Source of the DNA: Azohydromonas caseinilytica | GTDB lineage: Bacteria; Pseudomonadota; Gammaproteobacteria; Burkholderiales; Burkholderiaceae_C | Direction: 5' to 3' | Assembly: GCF_012927045.1 (NCBI RefSeq) | Contig: NZ_JABBFW010000011.1 | Span: forward strand, 107,348 to 171,347 | Length of the DNA stretch: 64,000 bases | Shown: in pieces, positions 37,580-49,653 of the stretch | Layout of the letters: each line of letters starts with the position of its first letter | How positions within the stretch are numbered: the stretch's first letter is position 1 | Notes under the pieces: generated by a model | The model's database searches: none | What the model was told of the DNA's origin: nothing | The model's input: the letters and a program-made list of their open reading frames with translations, nothing else | Made by a program: the position numbers and the translations under genes

Positions 37580-39481
37580 TCACGGCGCCAGCAGGTCGCC
37601 CACCCAGGGCAGCAGCGGCTTGCCGCGCGGCAGCGTGATGACGGTGCCTTCGCGGCGGTTGTCGGCGCCGCCGTAGTAGCGGCCCGTGCGCGGGTCCACG
37701 CCCACGGCCTGCACCGAGCCGATCTCGGTGACGCCCACGGTGTAGCCCAGGCCCTTGAGCGCGTCGACGGTCGCCTGCGGCATGCCCGCTTCCAGCGACA
37801 CCGTGGAGCCGGCGCTGGTCACCGACAGGCGCGGCGCGTCGATGGCCTGCTGCAGCCCCATGCGGTGGTCAACCAGGTTGAGCGTGACGTTGAGCACCGA
37901 GTTGATGATGGTCGAGCCGCCCGGCGAGCCGTAGGCCAGCAGCGGCCGGCCGTCGGGCGTGAACATCATCACCGGCGTCATGCTGCTGCGCGGGCGCTTG
38001 TTGGGCTGCACGTCGTTGTAGCCGGCCGTGCCGGTATAGGGGTTGGTGGTGGGCAGCAGGTTGAAGTCGGTGAGCTCGTTGTTGAGCAGGAAGCCGTGGT
38101 TGCGGAAGGAACCGTCGGGCTTGCGGTAGCCGGCGAACACGCCGATGCCGTGGGAGGACTCGATGGTGTTGGTGTAGGACACCAGGTTGCCCCAGCGGTC
38201 GATCACCGAGAAGTGCGTGGTGGTCTCGCCCGGGCCGTTGACCGGCGCGGCCACGGCCAGCGGCTTGGTGGCCTTGACGCCCGCGTTCTGGTAGGGGCGC
38301 GGGTCGCCGGCCATCGGGTCAGGGCTCAGCCGCACGGTGGGCAGGATGGGCGCGCCGCGCAGGCCGACGTAGCTGGGGTGCAGCAGCCCTCTGGACGGCA
38401 CGGGCACGAAGTCGGCGTCGCCCATCCACACCGCGCGGTCGGCGAAGGCGATGCGCATGGCGCTGGCCATCACGTTGGCGGTCTTGGGCGTGGCGAAGCC
38501 GTAGCCCTTGCTTTCGTCGCCCAGCGGGAAACGCTCCAGCATGTCCAGCATCTGAAGCACGGTGAGCCCGCCCGAGGACGGCGGCGGCATGGCCTTGATG
38601 AGGTAGCCGCGGTAGCGCCCTTCCACCGGCGTGCGCAGCGCGGGCCGGTAGTTCTGCAGGTCGGCGTAGCTCATGCTGCCGCCGCGGCCGAACTTCTGGC
38701 CTTCGACGATGCCCTTGGCGATGTCGCAGCCCTTGGTGGGCAGGTAGACGTAGAAGCAATCCGCGCCATGCGCGGCGATGAGGCGCAGCGTATCGGCCAG
38801 GGGCCTGTTCTTGATCAGCGTGCCCACCGGCGGCGCCGAGCCGTTGGGGCAGAAGAAGGCCGCGGCCTCGGGCGAGTTCTGGGAGCGGTTGTTGCAGCTC
38901 GCGGCCGAGTAGCGCGGCGTGGCCTTGAAGCCCTTGTCGGCGAGCTTGATGGCGGGCTTGAGCACCTGCGACAGCTTCATGTTGCCGAACTGCTCCAGCG
39001 CCAGCGCCGTGCCGCGCACCATGCCCGGCACCCCCACGGCCACGCCCTGCAGCGACGGATTGGGCACGCCCGCGAACATCGAGGGCGTGGCGCCGGCCGG
39101 GGCCTTCTCGCGCGAGTCGATGTAGAAGGTGCGGCCCGAAGCGGCGTGGTGGATCATCATGAAGCCGCCGCCGCCGATGCCCGCCGACTGCGGCTCCACC
39201 ACGTTGAGCGCGTAAGCGATGGCCACGGCCGCGTCGATGGCGTTGCCGCCCTTTTCCAGCACCTGCGCGCCGGCCTCGGCACCGTAGGGATTGCTCACCG
39301 CCACCACGGCCTGCTGATGCCGCGGCGCGCCCGGGATCGGCGGCAGCTTGCCGAGCGACACGGCGGCCTCGACCGACACGCCGGTGGCGGCCTGTGCCGC
39401 GATGGCGATGCCGCCGCAGGCCAGCAGCGCCGCCCGGCACAGGCGCGAGGGTCGCAGGGACACAAGTTGCAAAGCGGGCAT
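37580..39481 (-). CDS. ggt: gamma-glutamyltransferase
   Basis: 633 residues from the ATG at 39481, with GAGGAG upstream. The first 33 residues form a signal peptide (ending AAQAAT), so it acts in the periplasm. The proenzyme is cut autocatalytically before the first Thr of the small subunit, seen in GETTTHFSVIDRWGNLVS. The large-subunit motifs GGNAIDAAVAIAYALNVVEP and SAGIGGGGFMM are present, as is YGSPGGSTIINSV near the end. It hydrolyses glutathione and other gamma-glutamyl compounds, or transfers the glutamyl group. The insert with CNNRSQNSPEAAAFFCPNG has two cysteines that may form a disulfide. It is a single-gene unit. Confidence 0.93.
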   Translation of the reverse strand: MPALQLVSLRPSRLCRAALLACGGIAIAAQAATGVSVEAAVSLGKLPPIPGAPRHQQAVVAVSNPYGAEAGAQVLEKGGNAIDAAVAIAYALNVVEPQSAGIGGGGFMMIHHAASGRTFYIDSREKAPAGATPSMFAGVPNPSLQGVAVGVPGMVRGTALALEQFGNMKLSQVLKPAIKLADKGFKATPRYSAASCNNRSQNSPEAAAFFCPNGSAPPVGTLIKNRPLADTLRLIAAHGADCFYVYLPTKGCDIAKGIVEGQKFGRGGSMSYADLQNYRPALRTPVEGRYRGYLIKAMPPPSSGGLTVLQMLDMLERFPLGDESKGYGFATPKTANVMASAMRIAFADRAVWMGDADFVPVPSRGLLHPSYVGLRGAPILPTVRLSPDPMAGDPRPYQNAGVKATKPLAVAAPVNGPGETTTHFSVIDRWGNLVSYTNTIESSHGIGVFAGYRKPDGSFRNHGFLLNNELTDFNLLPTTNPYTGTAGYNDVQPNKRPRSSMTPVMMFTPDGRPLLAYGSPGGSTIINSVLNVTLNLVDHRMGLQQAIDAPRLSVTSAGSTVSLEAGMPQATVDALKGLGYTVGVTEIGSVQAVGVDPRTGRYYGGADNRREGTVITLPRGKPLLPWVGDLLAP

Positions 39482-39692
39482 GGATGGGCTCCTCGTGGGA
39501 CGGACAGTGATGAAGGCGCGGGCGCTCGCCATGGCGCGCCCGAGCGGTTCACTGTGCCCAGCGTCAAGCACCACTTCAACGGGGCCGCCTACGCCCAGAT
39601 GCGGGCGGACGAATCGGCGGGCTGTTGTTAGTAAATGATTCCGCGACCGTCCAGGCACCGTGCCCGCGCGGCAGTCGCCGGCGGCCCCGGGC

Positions 39693-40982
39693 TCAGTCCT
39701 GCACCGCTGAAGTTGCGGGCGAAACAGTTGCCTCCTGCCCTGGCGGCAGCAGCGAGGCCGCTTCCTGCAGCCCGCGCATCAGCCCGGCGGCGCTGGGCTT
39801 GTCCACGAACACGCACTGCTTGCCGGTGCGCTTGCAATGGTCCTTCACGCGCCAGTAGGCGCCGTGGCTGATGCAGCCGGTCTGGCAGATCACGAGGTCC
39901 GCCGCCGCCAGGCTGGACTCCAGCTGCGCAGGGCTGTCCTCCTCGCCGCCGTCGTGATGCAGGAACTGCCCGCCGGTGCGCTCCACCAGCTGCCGGTACA
40001 CCGGCACGCTGCCCGAGCGCCCGCCCACGCACAGCACCGCCTTGTCGCGCAGCCGCGGCGGCAGGGGCAATGCGGTCACCACCGACGCCGCGGGCGCCTC
40101 GGCGGCCTCGGGCGATACCGGGCCCGGCGTGCCGGCGCCACGCGCTTGCGGCTCGGTCGCCCGCGGCGTGCGCAGCGCCTCGGCCAGCCGGCGCTCCAGG
40201 CTGTCGATGCGGGCCTGCTGGCGCGTGATCTGCTCGGCCTGGGCCCGGCGCGCGGGCAGGTCGGGCATGCCCGCACGCAACTCCTCGACCTCGGCGCGCA
40301 GGCTCTGCAGCGCCGTGTCGCGCGCGATCAGTGCCGCGCGCAGCCGCACCAGCTCGGCGGCCTGCTGTTCGATGCAGGCCGTGCGCTGCGCCAGCGCCTG
40401 GGTGCTGCGCTGCTGCGCCGCGGCCAGCTCGCGCACCAGCACGCCATGCTCGCGCGCCAGCTCCGCGAAGCGGGCGCGGTCCACGCGCTCGGCCGCGCCG
40501 ACCTGGTGCTGCAGCATGTGGATGTCGCGCAGCACCCGCTCCTCCAGCACGGCGTCGCAGCGGGCATGCGTGAGCGCGGCCCAGAACGCGGCGGGCACGG
40601 CCTCGCCGTCCTGCAGCTGGCGCTGCCACCACTGCGCCAGCTCCGGCGTGCTCTTGCAGCGCGCGGCCGCGGCCAGCGTGGGCGCGAAGCGCTCGTCGAG
40701 CTCGCGCTGCAGCCGCTCGGCCAGCGCCGTGCGGCTCTTGGACTCGGTGATGGCGGCGCAATGCAGCTCGTAGTCGTCCTGGGGCAGCGGCGCATCGACC
40801 ACCTTCTGCGCCACGCGGCGCAGCAGCGGCAGCGGCACGCACACGCCGATCACCGGGCAGTAGGCCGTGGGCGCGAGATCCCACAGGCGGCGCCGGCGCG
40901 AGCCGCGCACGAGGCTCACGGCCGCGGCGGCAGCCTGCGCATGCCGGCAGGGCGGCTGGCCGAGGCGTTCTTCAGCACACAT
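39693..40982 (-). CDS. DUF2325 domain protein with central coiled coil
   Basis: 429 residues. The N-terminal part (1-130) is a small helical domain. The middle (about 160-280) is a coiled coil rich in Arg/Gln/Glu/Ala. The C-terminus (about 310-405) is DUF2325: KAVLCVGGRSGSVPVYRQLVERTGGQFLHHDGG in outline, LVICQTGCISHGAYWRVKDHCKRTGKQCVFVDKPS. Conserved Cys and His residues there suggest metal or thiol chemistry. The function of the domain is not known. It follows an 84-residue gene preceded by a Fur box, so it is probably iron-regulated in the same transcript. Confidence 0.85.
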   Translation of the reverse strand: MCAEERLGQPPCRHAQAAAAAVSLVRGSRRRRLWDLAPTAYCPVIGVCVPLPLLRRVAQKVVDAPLPQDDYELHCAAITESKSRTALAERLQRELDERFAPTLAAAARCKSTPELAQWWQRQLQDGEAVPAAFWAALTHARCDAVLEERVLRDIHMLQHQVGAAERVDRARFAELAREHGVLVRELAAAQQRSTQALAQRTACIEQQAAELVRLRAALIARDTALQSLRAEVEELRAGMPDLPARRAQAEQITRQQARIDSLERRLAEALRTPRATEPQARGAGTPGPVSPEAAEAPAASVVTALPLPPRLRDKAVLCVGGRSGSVPVYRQLVERTGGQFLHHDGGEEDSPAQLESSLAAADLVICQTGCISHGAYWRVKDHCKRTGKQCVFVDKPSAAGLMRGLQEAASLLPPGQEATVSPATSAVQD

Positions 40983-40994
40983 GGCCGCCTCCCC

Positions 40995-41249
40995 TCAATG
41001 CCAGGCCGCGGTGGCGGCCGGCGCCGCAGGCAGCGACGGTGCCGGCAGGCGCTGCCGCGCCGACTGCGCCAGGCCCGCGAGGTCCTCGAAAGCCTCAACC
41101 GTGAGCCGCAGCGTCAGCGGGCCCACCTGCAAGTGCACCTGGCGGCAGTGCTCGCACCACAGCACCTGCCCCACCGCGCCTTGCGCCAGCGGGCGGGGCG
41201 CGCAGGCGCCGGCGCGGTCCGGATCGTCATGTCCCAAGTCGTTCTCCAT
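40995..41249 (-). CDS. small CxxC protein, Fur-box-linked
   Basis: 84 residues. The core reads VLWCEHCRQVHLQVGPLTLRLT, with a C-x-x-C pair and a nearby His that could bind a metal, then a short helix (VEAFEDLAGLAQSARQRL) and a Pro/Ala-rich tail. No named domain is recognised. It starts 31 bases from a Fur-box-like sequence and is 12 bases upstream of the DUF2325 gene, with which it forms an operon. The pairing and the iron-control site suggest a role in iron or redox physiology, which is inference. Confidence 0.7.
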   Translation of the reverse strand: MENDLGHDDPDRAGACAPRPLAQGAVGQVLWCEHCRQVHLQVGPLTLRLTVEAFEDLAGLAQSARQRLPAPSLPAAPAATAAWH

Positions 41250-41280
41250 CCATCGCCCAAGGCGTCGATGCAGCCACTTT

Positions 41281-41299
41281 ATTGCGAACCATTCTCATT
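41281..41299 (-). promoter_or_regulatory. Fur box
   Basis: On the minus strand the 19-mer reads AATGAGAATGGTTCGCAAT: a perfect left half (AATGAGAAT) and a partial right half of the Fur consensus built from inverted GATAAT/GAGAAT units. It lies just before the 84-residue CxxC gene. Fur with iron should repress that gene and the DUF2325 gene. Confidence 0.7.
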
Positions 41300-41638
41300 T
41301 GCAACCGGAGCACTGCCGGGCGCTCGGGACGGTGCAGGCGATGGCTTGGCCGCGGCACGGCCAGCAACCTTTGACGGCCATGGCCGTCATACCGGTTGCG
41401 CCGGCATCTTCATGCTGGTTGGGAGCGGAAATATTTCCGATGCCTTCTTGCCGGCTCCCTTTCACCTTGGCATGCCGGCAATTTCCTATACCAGCTTGGC
41501 AGCGTGATTTGCCACGCCAATGACATTCCCGACTGCCGAGTCACGGCAAAACCGCACCCGAATGCGACTCAAATTTTCCAGGGTGTTCCATACACCCGTT
41601 CGAGAGATTCACAAAGATGGCTTATCAGCATTGCATGG

Positions 41639-41807
41639 GTTACAAGTTACTTGACGTGTAGTTACAAAAAGCCCTTATTTCACCGCCGTTCATGTCCATA
41701 GACCATCCATTGCAAGCCAGTTGACACAACTCAACTCCAAGACGTTTCAACGCTGAATTCGGCGCCGAGCCTGTCGTTCATGATTTAAGTTACAAATATT
41801 CAGTTAC
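41639..41807 (+). repeat. cluster of five directly repeated GTTAC motifs
   Basis: GTTAC starts at 41639, 41646, 41661, 41789 and 41803, all in one orientation; those at 41639, 41661 and 41789 extend to GTTACAA. Two pairs are spaced 14-15 bases. They lie in the AT-rich spacer upstream of the glycosidase-like lipoprotein and may be binding sites for one regulator. Confidence 0.55.
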
Positions 41808-42028
41808 CTAAGACACTAAGGCACACATTCACATTCCTAACAGCCTTTTACAATCTGTCGAAACAGAGGCGTACCGCTTGAACAACGCATCTGCCGCGGT
41901 CAAACCCGACGGATGGGAATTTCACCAACGCGCCTCTGGTTTTGCCTGGATGTTTGCCATGGCGCCTCGTGAATTCCAGTACCGGCCCTGAGGGGGGCTG
42001 CTCTTAAATATTGCTGGAATAAAAGATC

Positions 42029-43213
42029 ATGAATTTCCAATTCAAACTGCGCCCGGCGCTGGCCGCCGTGTCCTCGGTGGTGGTGCTGCTGGCGGCTTGC
42101 GGCGGCGGTGGGGAAGCGACGCAGGACCAGGCTTCGGCCAGCGGCGCGACGGCGGCCGCGGCCGAGCTGGCGCGGCCGATGGCGCTCATGCCCGGCGATA
42201 CGCGCGTGAAGTGGAATCCGGGCCATTACATCCAGCTCAACGCCGGCGCCACCGACTCCCTGGTGAGCTACACCTTCAAGGAGATCGCCGCGCTGCCCAA
42301 CGTGCGCGGCGTGCAGACGCGCTACATGTGGCGCGACCTGGAGCCCACCAAGGACGGCTACGACTTCAGCGAGATCGACAAGGAAGTGGCCATGGCCCAG
42401 GCCGTGGGCAAGCGGCTGTTCATCATGGTCGGCACCAAGGCCTTCAAGGCCGGCGGACGCGCCCTGCCCGACTACATGCACACGGCCGAGTACGGCGGCG
42501 GCGTGTTCCGCATCCTCATCGACGGCAAGGACACCCTGGGCACCGAGGACACCACCGGCGAGAACATGGCCATGTACGAGCCCAGCGTGCGCGACCGCAT
42601 GATCGCGCTCGTCACAGCCCTGGGCCAGCGCTACAACGGCCACAACGCCTTCGAGGGCATCGCCTTCAACGAGACCGCGCTGGGCCAGGCCGTGGTGCCG
42701 CTGACCAGCGCGCAGAAGCAGGCCTTCTTCGACAACCTGGCCCAGGTCGACACCGCCACGCGGCGCGCCTTCCCCAACACCGTGGTGATGCAGTTCATCA
42801 ACTTCCCGCGCGTGTACATGCCCGGGCTGGTGAACAACGCGCTGAACTCCGGCGTGGCGCTGGGCGGGCCCGACACCTTCCTCAACGACAGCGAGCTGGA
42901 GCTCTCGGCCTATCCGCACTACGACACCGCCGCCGGCAAGGTGCCGCTGGGCCCGTCGGTGCAGGCCGAGAACTACGTGACCACCTACCAGAACGGCCCC
43001 TACGCACCGCCGCCGGTGACGGACCTCTACGCCTTCGCCAAGAACCGGCTGCACGCCAACTACATCTTCTGGGCCAAGAACTCGGTCGCGCCGCTGTACG
43101 CCTACAACAACGTGCTCAACATGTTCAAGTCGGCCAGCTTCCCCAAGGACGCCGCGGGCGGCCTGGCCACGACCTGCCCGGCCACCTTCGTGTCCTGCGT
43201 GTCCAAGCTCTGA
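42029..43213 (+). CDS. lipoprotein with glycoside-hydrolase-like (TIM barrel) domain
   Basis: 394 residues. The lipoprotein signal ends VLLAAC, with lipidated Cys about 24, then a short Gly/Ala linker. From about residue 60 the pattern suggests a beta/alpha barrel: GVQTRYMWRDLEPTKDGYDFSEIDKEVAMAQ, GKRLFIMVGTKAF, AFEGIAFNETALG. An Asn-Glu pair at the end of a strand (FNETALG) is the usual acid/base position in clan A glycosidases. SYPHYD-like and VQAENYVT segments may hold the nucleophile. The protein is probably surface- or periplasm-exposed and acts on a polysaccharide; specificity is unknown. It is preceded by an unusually AT-rich promoter region and followed by a strong terminator. Confidence 0.72.
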   Translation: MNFQFKLRPALAAVSSVVVLLAACGGGGEATQDQASASGATAAAAELARPMALMPGDTRVKWNPGHYIQLNAGATDSLVSYTFKEIAALPNVRGVQTRYMWRDLEPTKDGYDFSEIDKEVAMAQAVGKRLFIMVGTKAFKAGGRALPDYMHTAEYGGGVFRILIDGKDTLGTEDTTGENMAMYEPSVRDRMIALVTALGQRYNGHNAFEGIAFNETALGQAVVPLTSAQKQAFFDNLAQVDTATRRAFPNTVVMQFINFPRVYMPGLVNNALNSGVALGGPDTFLNDSELELSAYPHYDTAAGKVPLGPSVQAENYVTTYQNGPYAPPPVTDLYAFAKNRLHANYIFWAKNSVAPLYAYNNVLNMFKSASFPKDAAGGLATTCPATFVSCVSKL

Positions 43214-43239
43214 GCACCGGGCGCACCAGACACGCATTC

Positions 43240-43264
43240 AGCGGGCCCAAGGGCCCGCTTTTTT
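43240..43264 (+). terminator. intrinsic terminator after the lipoprotein gene
   Basis: Stem AGCGGGCCC / GGGCCCGCT with an AA loop, followed directly by TTTTTT, 26 bases after the stop at 43213. This is a textbook rho-independent terminator. Confidence 0.93.
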
Positions 43265-43268
43265 GGGC

Positions 43269-43709
43269 TCAACCGGCCCGCAGCAGCGCCTCCACCACGC
43301 GGCGCAGTCCTTCGGGCAGCGGCACCGGCCGGCGCGTGGCGCGGTCCACGTAGACATGCACGAAGTGGCCCTGTGCCGCGGCCTCGTCGTCGTCGTTGCG
43401 GAACAGACCAACCTCGTAGCGCACGCTGGAGTTGCCCACATGCGCCACGCGCAGCCCGGCGCGCACGCGCTCCGGGAAGGCAATAGGAGCGAAGTACTGG
43501 CAGCCCGTTTCCACCACCAGCCCCACGGTCGGGCTCGCGGCGATGTCGAGCGCGCCCTGCTCGATGAGATGGCCGTTCACCGCCGTGTCGAACCAGCTGT
43601 AGTAGACGACGTTGTTGACGTGGCCATAGACGTCGTTGTCCATCCAGCGCGTGCTGATGTCGCTGAAGGCGCGGTAGTCGGCGCGGCGGTGGCGGTCGTT
43701 GCGGGCCAT
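43269..43709 (-). CDS. 4HBT-fold acyl-CoA thioesterase (YbgC/FcbC-like)
   Basis: 146 residues, typical of single hot-dog-fold thioesterases. The motif [25 protein letters not shown] matches the 4HBT family, with the catalytic Asp expected in the [10 protein letters not shown] stretch. It hydrolyses acyl- or aroyl-CoA to free acid and CoA. It lies 27 bases after the 3-oxoadipyl-CoA thiolase gene on the same strand, so it may clear dead-end phenylacetyl-CoA-type intermediates and release CoA. That role is inferred from context. Confidence 0.85.
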   Translation of the reverse strand: MARNDRHRRADYRAFSDISTRWMDNDVYGHVNNVVYYSWFDTAVNGHLIEQGALDIAASPTVGLVVETGCQYFAPIAFPERVRAGLRVAHVGNSSVRYEVGLFRNDDDEAAAQGHFVHVYVDRATRRPVPLPEGLRRVVEALLRAG

Positions 43710-43736
43710 GCGGTCGGGTCTCCCGGGTGAAATTGA

Positions 43737-44948
<1,212 letters not shown>

Positions 44949-45067
44949 GGGGAGGTCTCCTGGGGCGCCGCGATGCCGGCTGCCGCCGTGTTGTAGGGGT
45001 CTGGTGGAAGAGGACGGCCGCCCGGGACCGCAGGCCGCGCCACGCGGACGCTGCCTTGCCCCGATTT

Positions 45068-45081
45068 ACCGACCGGTCGGT
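45068..45081. promoter_or_regulatory. TetR-type (PaaR) operator palindrome
   Basis: A perfect 14-bp palindrome, ACCGACCGGTCGGT, midway between the divergent thiolase and paaY genes. CGACCGGTCG-type sites are typical of TetR-family repressors of aromatic and fatty acid catabolism. The TetR gene at 59259 within the paa operon is the obvious binder. The site could control both directions. Confidence 0.75.
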
Positions 45082-45186
45082 TGATAGTAAGGTGCCGCCG
45101 CGCTGTGACGCAAGTCAAGCAGCGTCCGAGAAAACCCGGGCCGCAGGCTCATTGGCCCTGCGCTGCCCCTGACAAGGAGACAACAC

Positions 45187-45789
45187 ATGCCCTGCTACAG
45201 CCTGGAAGGCGTGATTCCGGTGGTGCACCCCAGCGCCTACGTGCACCCCACGGCCGTGCTGATCGGCGACGTGATCGTGGGCCCCGACTGCTACGTGGGC
45301 CCGGCGGCGTGCCTGCGCGGCGACTTTGGCCGCATCGTGCTCAAGGCCGGCGCCAACGTGCAGGACACCTGCGTGATCCACGGTTTCCCCGACCAGGACA
45401 CGGTGGTGGAGGAGAACGGTCACATCGGCCATGGCGCCGTGCTGCACAGCTGCGTGGTGCGCCGCGACGCGCTGGTGGGCATGAACGCGGTGGTGATGGA
45501 CGAGGCCGAGGTGGGCGAAAAGGCCATCGTCGCCGCCTGTGCCTTCGTGCCCGCCGGCGTGAAGGTGCCGCCGCGCACGCTCATGGCCGGCGTGCCGGCC
45601 AAGGCGCTGCGCGAGCTCAGCGACGCCGAAATCGAGTGGAAGCTGGAGGGGACGCGGGTGTACCAGGACCTGACGAAGCGCAGCCTGGCGTCGATGGTGG
45701 AGGTGCAGCCGCTGGCGGCATTGGATGCGGATCGGCCGCAATTGAAGGCGCCGCATGTGAAGCCGTTGGTGGCGGTGAAGAGGGCCTAG
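45187..45789 (+). CDS. paaY: PaaY hexapeptide-repeat thioesterase
   Basis: 200 residues with AAGGAG 8 bases before the ATG. The left-handed beta-helix of the gamma-carbonic anhydrase family is clear: repeated V-x-P-x-A and I-G-D-V units (VHPTAVLIGDVIVGPDCYVG), metal-binding His in CVIHGFPDQDT and IGHGAVLHSC. A C-terminal helix carries LSDAEIEWKLEGTRVYQDL. PaaY hydrolyses toxic ring-hydroxylated CoA thioesters when the phenylacetate pathway stalls, freeing CoA. It is divergent from the thiolase gene and shares a TetR-type operator with it. Confidence 0.9.
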   Translation: MPCYSLEGVIPVVHPSAYVHPTAVLIGDVIVGPDCYVGPAACLRGDFGRIVLKAGANVQDTCVIHGFPDQDTVVEENGHIGHGAVLHSCVVRRDALVGMNAVVMDEAEVGEKAIVAACAFVPAGVKVPPRTLMAGVPAKALRELSDAEIEWKLEGTRVYQDLTKRSLASMVEVQPLAALDADRPQLKAPHVKPLVAVKRA

Positions 45790-45813
45790 GCGCCGCCCTT
45801 GCCCGGCCCGCCC

Positions 45814-47079
45814 ATGCCCCCCCACTACCTCCTCGCCACCGCCGGCTCCCACGGCGACATGCACCCGTTCATGAGCCTGGCGCAGGTGCTTCAGGGCATG
45901 GGCAGGGAGGTGCGGCTGATGGGTCCGGCCTTCCATGACGACCTGGTGCGCCCGACCGGCATTCCCTTCATCGGCATGGGCAGCGACGAGGACGTGCTGC
46001 GCGTCCTCGCCAACCCGGACGTCTGGCATCCGCGCAAGGGGCTGCGGGTGCTGTTCCAAAACTACCGCGAGCGCATCCTCAGCTCGCTGCCGGCGGTGAT
46101 GGCGATCCGGCCGGCCGCGCCGCTGGTGGTCATCAGCCATCCGCTGGCGCTGCCCACCTTCGCCATCGCCCGGGAGAAAGGCTGGCCGGCGCGGCTCGTG
46201 GCCGCCTACCTGGCACCCTCCAACCTGCGCACCGTGCACGACCCGCTGGTCATCGGCCATGTGCCCATTGCGCGCTGGGTGCCGCTGCCGGCGCGCCGGG
46301 CGCTGTGGGCGCTGCTGGACCGCACTGCCATTGACCCGCTCATCGGCGCCGAGGTCAACGCCGCGCGCGCCGTGCTGGGCCTGCCGCAGGTGGGCCGCTA
46401 CGTGGCCCACCTGCAGGAGGCGCCGGAGCTGTCGGTGACGCTGTTTCCCGCCTGGTTCGCGCCGCCGCAACCGGACTGGCCCCGGCCGCTGCTCATGGGC
46501 GAGTTCCCGCTCTACGACGCCACGGCCGGCGCGCCCTGGCCGGCCGAGCTGGCGGCCTTCATGGCCGCGGGCCCGGCGCCGCTGGTGGTCACGCCCGGCA
46601 CCGGCAACGCGCACGCGGCGCACTTGTTCAAGGCCGCCGCCGAGGCCGCGCAGCGGCTCCGGTTGCGCGCGGTGTTCCTGACCCGGCACCGGGAGCAGGT
46701 GCCTGCACGGTTGCCCGGCACGATCCTCTGGCAGCCCTACGTGCCGCTGGCCATGCTGCTGCCGCACACCGCCGCCCTCGTCCACCACGGCGGCATCGGC
46801 ACCACGGCCGAGGCGCTGCGCGCCGGCGTGCCGCAGCTGGTGACGCCCTTCGCCTGGGACCAGTTCGACAACGCCGCCCGGGTCGAGGCGCTGGGTATGG
46901 GCGTCACCCTGCCGGCGGCGCGGGTGAACACGCGCCGCCTGACGGCCGCGTTGCGTCCGCTGTGCGCCGCCGAGGCGGTGACGGCCCGTGGCCGGCAGGT
47001 GGCGGCGCGGTTTGCCCAGGCGCGCGGCCCCGAGGCCTTGTGCCGGGACATCGAAGCCGCGCTGGGTCTTGCCGCTTAG
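45814..47079 (+). CDS. GT1-family glycosyltransferase (UDP-glucosyl/MGT-like)
   Basis: 421 residues from the ATG at 45814; a TTG five codons earlier is an alternative. GT-B fold: the acceptor-side N-terminal half starts HYLLATAGSHGDMHPFMSLAQVL, with the G-S-x-G-D-x-x-P motif. The donor half has PLVVTPGTGNAH and the nucleotide-binding block VHHGGIGTTAEALRAGVPQLVTPFAWDQFDNAARVEALG, typical of enzymes that use nucleotide sugars to glycosylate lipids, sterols or antibiotics. The acceptor is unknown. It follows paaY by 24 bases, but no functional link to phenylacetate is evident. Confidence 0.85.
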   Translation: MPPHYLLATAGSHGDMHPFMSLAQVLQGMGREVRLMGPAFHDDLVRPTGIPFIGMGSDEDVLRVLANPDVWHPRKGLRVLFQNYRERILSSLPAVMAIRPAAPLVVISHPLALPTFAIAREKGWPARLVAAYLAPSNLRTVHDPLVIGHVPIARWVPLPARRALWALLDRTAIDPLIGAEVNAARAVLGLPQVGRYVAHLQEAPELSVTLFPAWFAPPQPDWPRPLLMGEFPLYDATAGAPWPAELAAFMAAGPAPLVVTPGTGNAHAAHLFKAAAEAAQRLRLRAVFLTRHREQVPARLPGTILWQPYVPLAMLLPHTAALVHHGGIGTTAEALRAGVPQLVTPFAWDQFDNAARVEALGMGVTLPAARVNTRRLTAALRPLCAAEAVTARGRQVAARFAQARGPEALCRDIEAALGLAA

Positions 47080-47242
47080 AGCACCGCCGCGCCGAAGCGC
47101 TGGTGCCGGTTCTTGCTCGCTTGATGCTGGCCGCCCCCCCGCGCCGGCGCTCACGGCCCCTGAGGCCGATGGGCCCGACCACGGCCCGCAGCACGCGCGT
47201 GATGGTGTCGAGGCAGACCCGCATGCCGTCGATACCCAGGGC

Positions 47243-49453
<2,211 letters not shown>

Positions 49454-49573
49454 GGGGAAGGCGGAGATGCGGGAGGATGCTCGCGGCGAGCAATCACTAC
49501 GCCCAGGAGCACATGCGGGCGCCTATTGTCTCGCGCGCATCCGGGGCGGCATGCCGGCACGGGAGGCCTCCGG

Positions 49574-49611
49574 GACAAAACAAAGCGGCCGGTACCTCGC
49601 GGTACCGGCCG
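49574..49611 (-). terminator. intrinsic terminator after the Ig-like lipoprotein gene
   Basis: An 11-bp perfect stem CGGCCGGTACC / GGTACCGGCCG with a 4-base loop (49586-49611). Read on the minus strand it is followed by CTTTGTTTTGT. It lies 43 bases past the stop at 49654 and before the convergent-side kinase start. Confidence 0.85.
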
Positions 49612-49653
49612 TTCAAGCGCGAGCGCCTCGCCTCGCGCGTCCCCTGGGTCACA

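Larger units (their letters stand above)
41250..42028. other. 779-base intergenic region, AT-rich in its middle
   Basis: The left end carries the Fur box and the promoter of the 84-residue gene. From about 41520 to 41880 base composition drops sharply compared with all neighbours. This part has several copies of GTTAC (listed separately), TTGACG and TTGACA boxes that could be -35 elements, and a GTTG-ACA-CAAC palindrome at 41720-41730. Frames across it are short and unlike proteins. It may be a complex promoter for the lipoprotein gene at 42029, a nucleoid-protein-bound silenced region, or a remnant of acquired DNA. Confidence 0.6.

Noticed and set aside
41396..41701. A 101-residue frame partly in the AT-rich island
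   Set aside because: No ribosome site, unlike any family, and it crosses the composition boundary. More likely chance.
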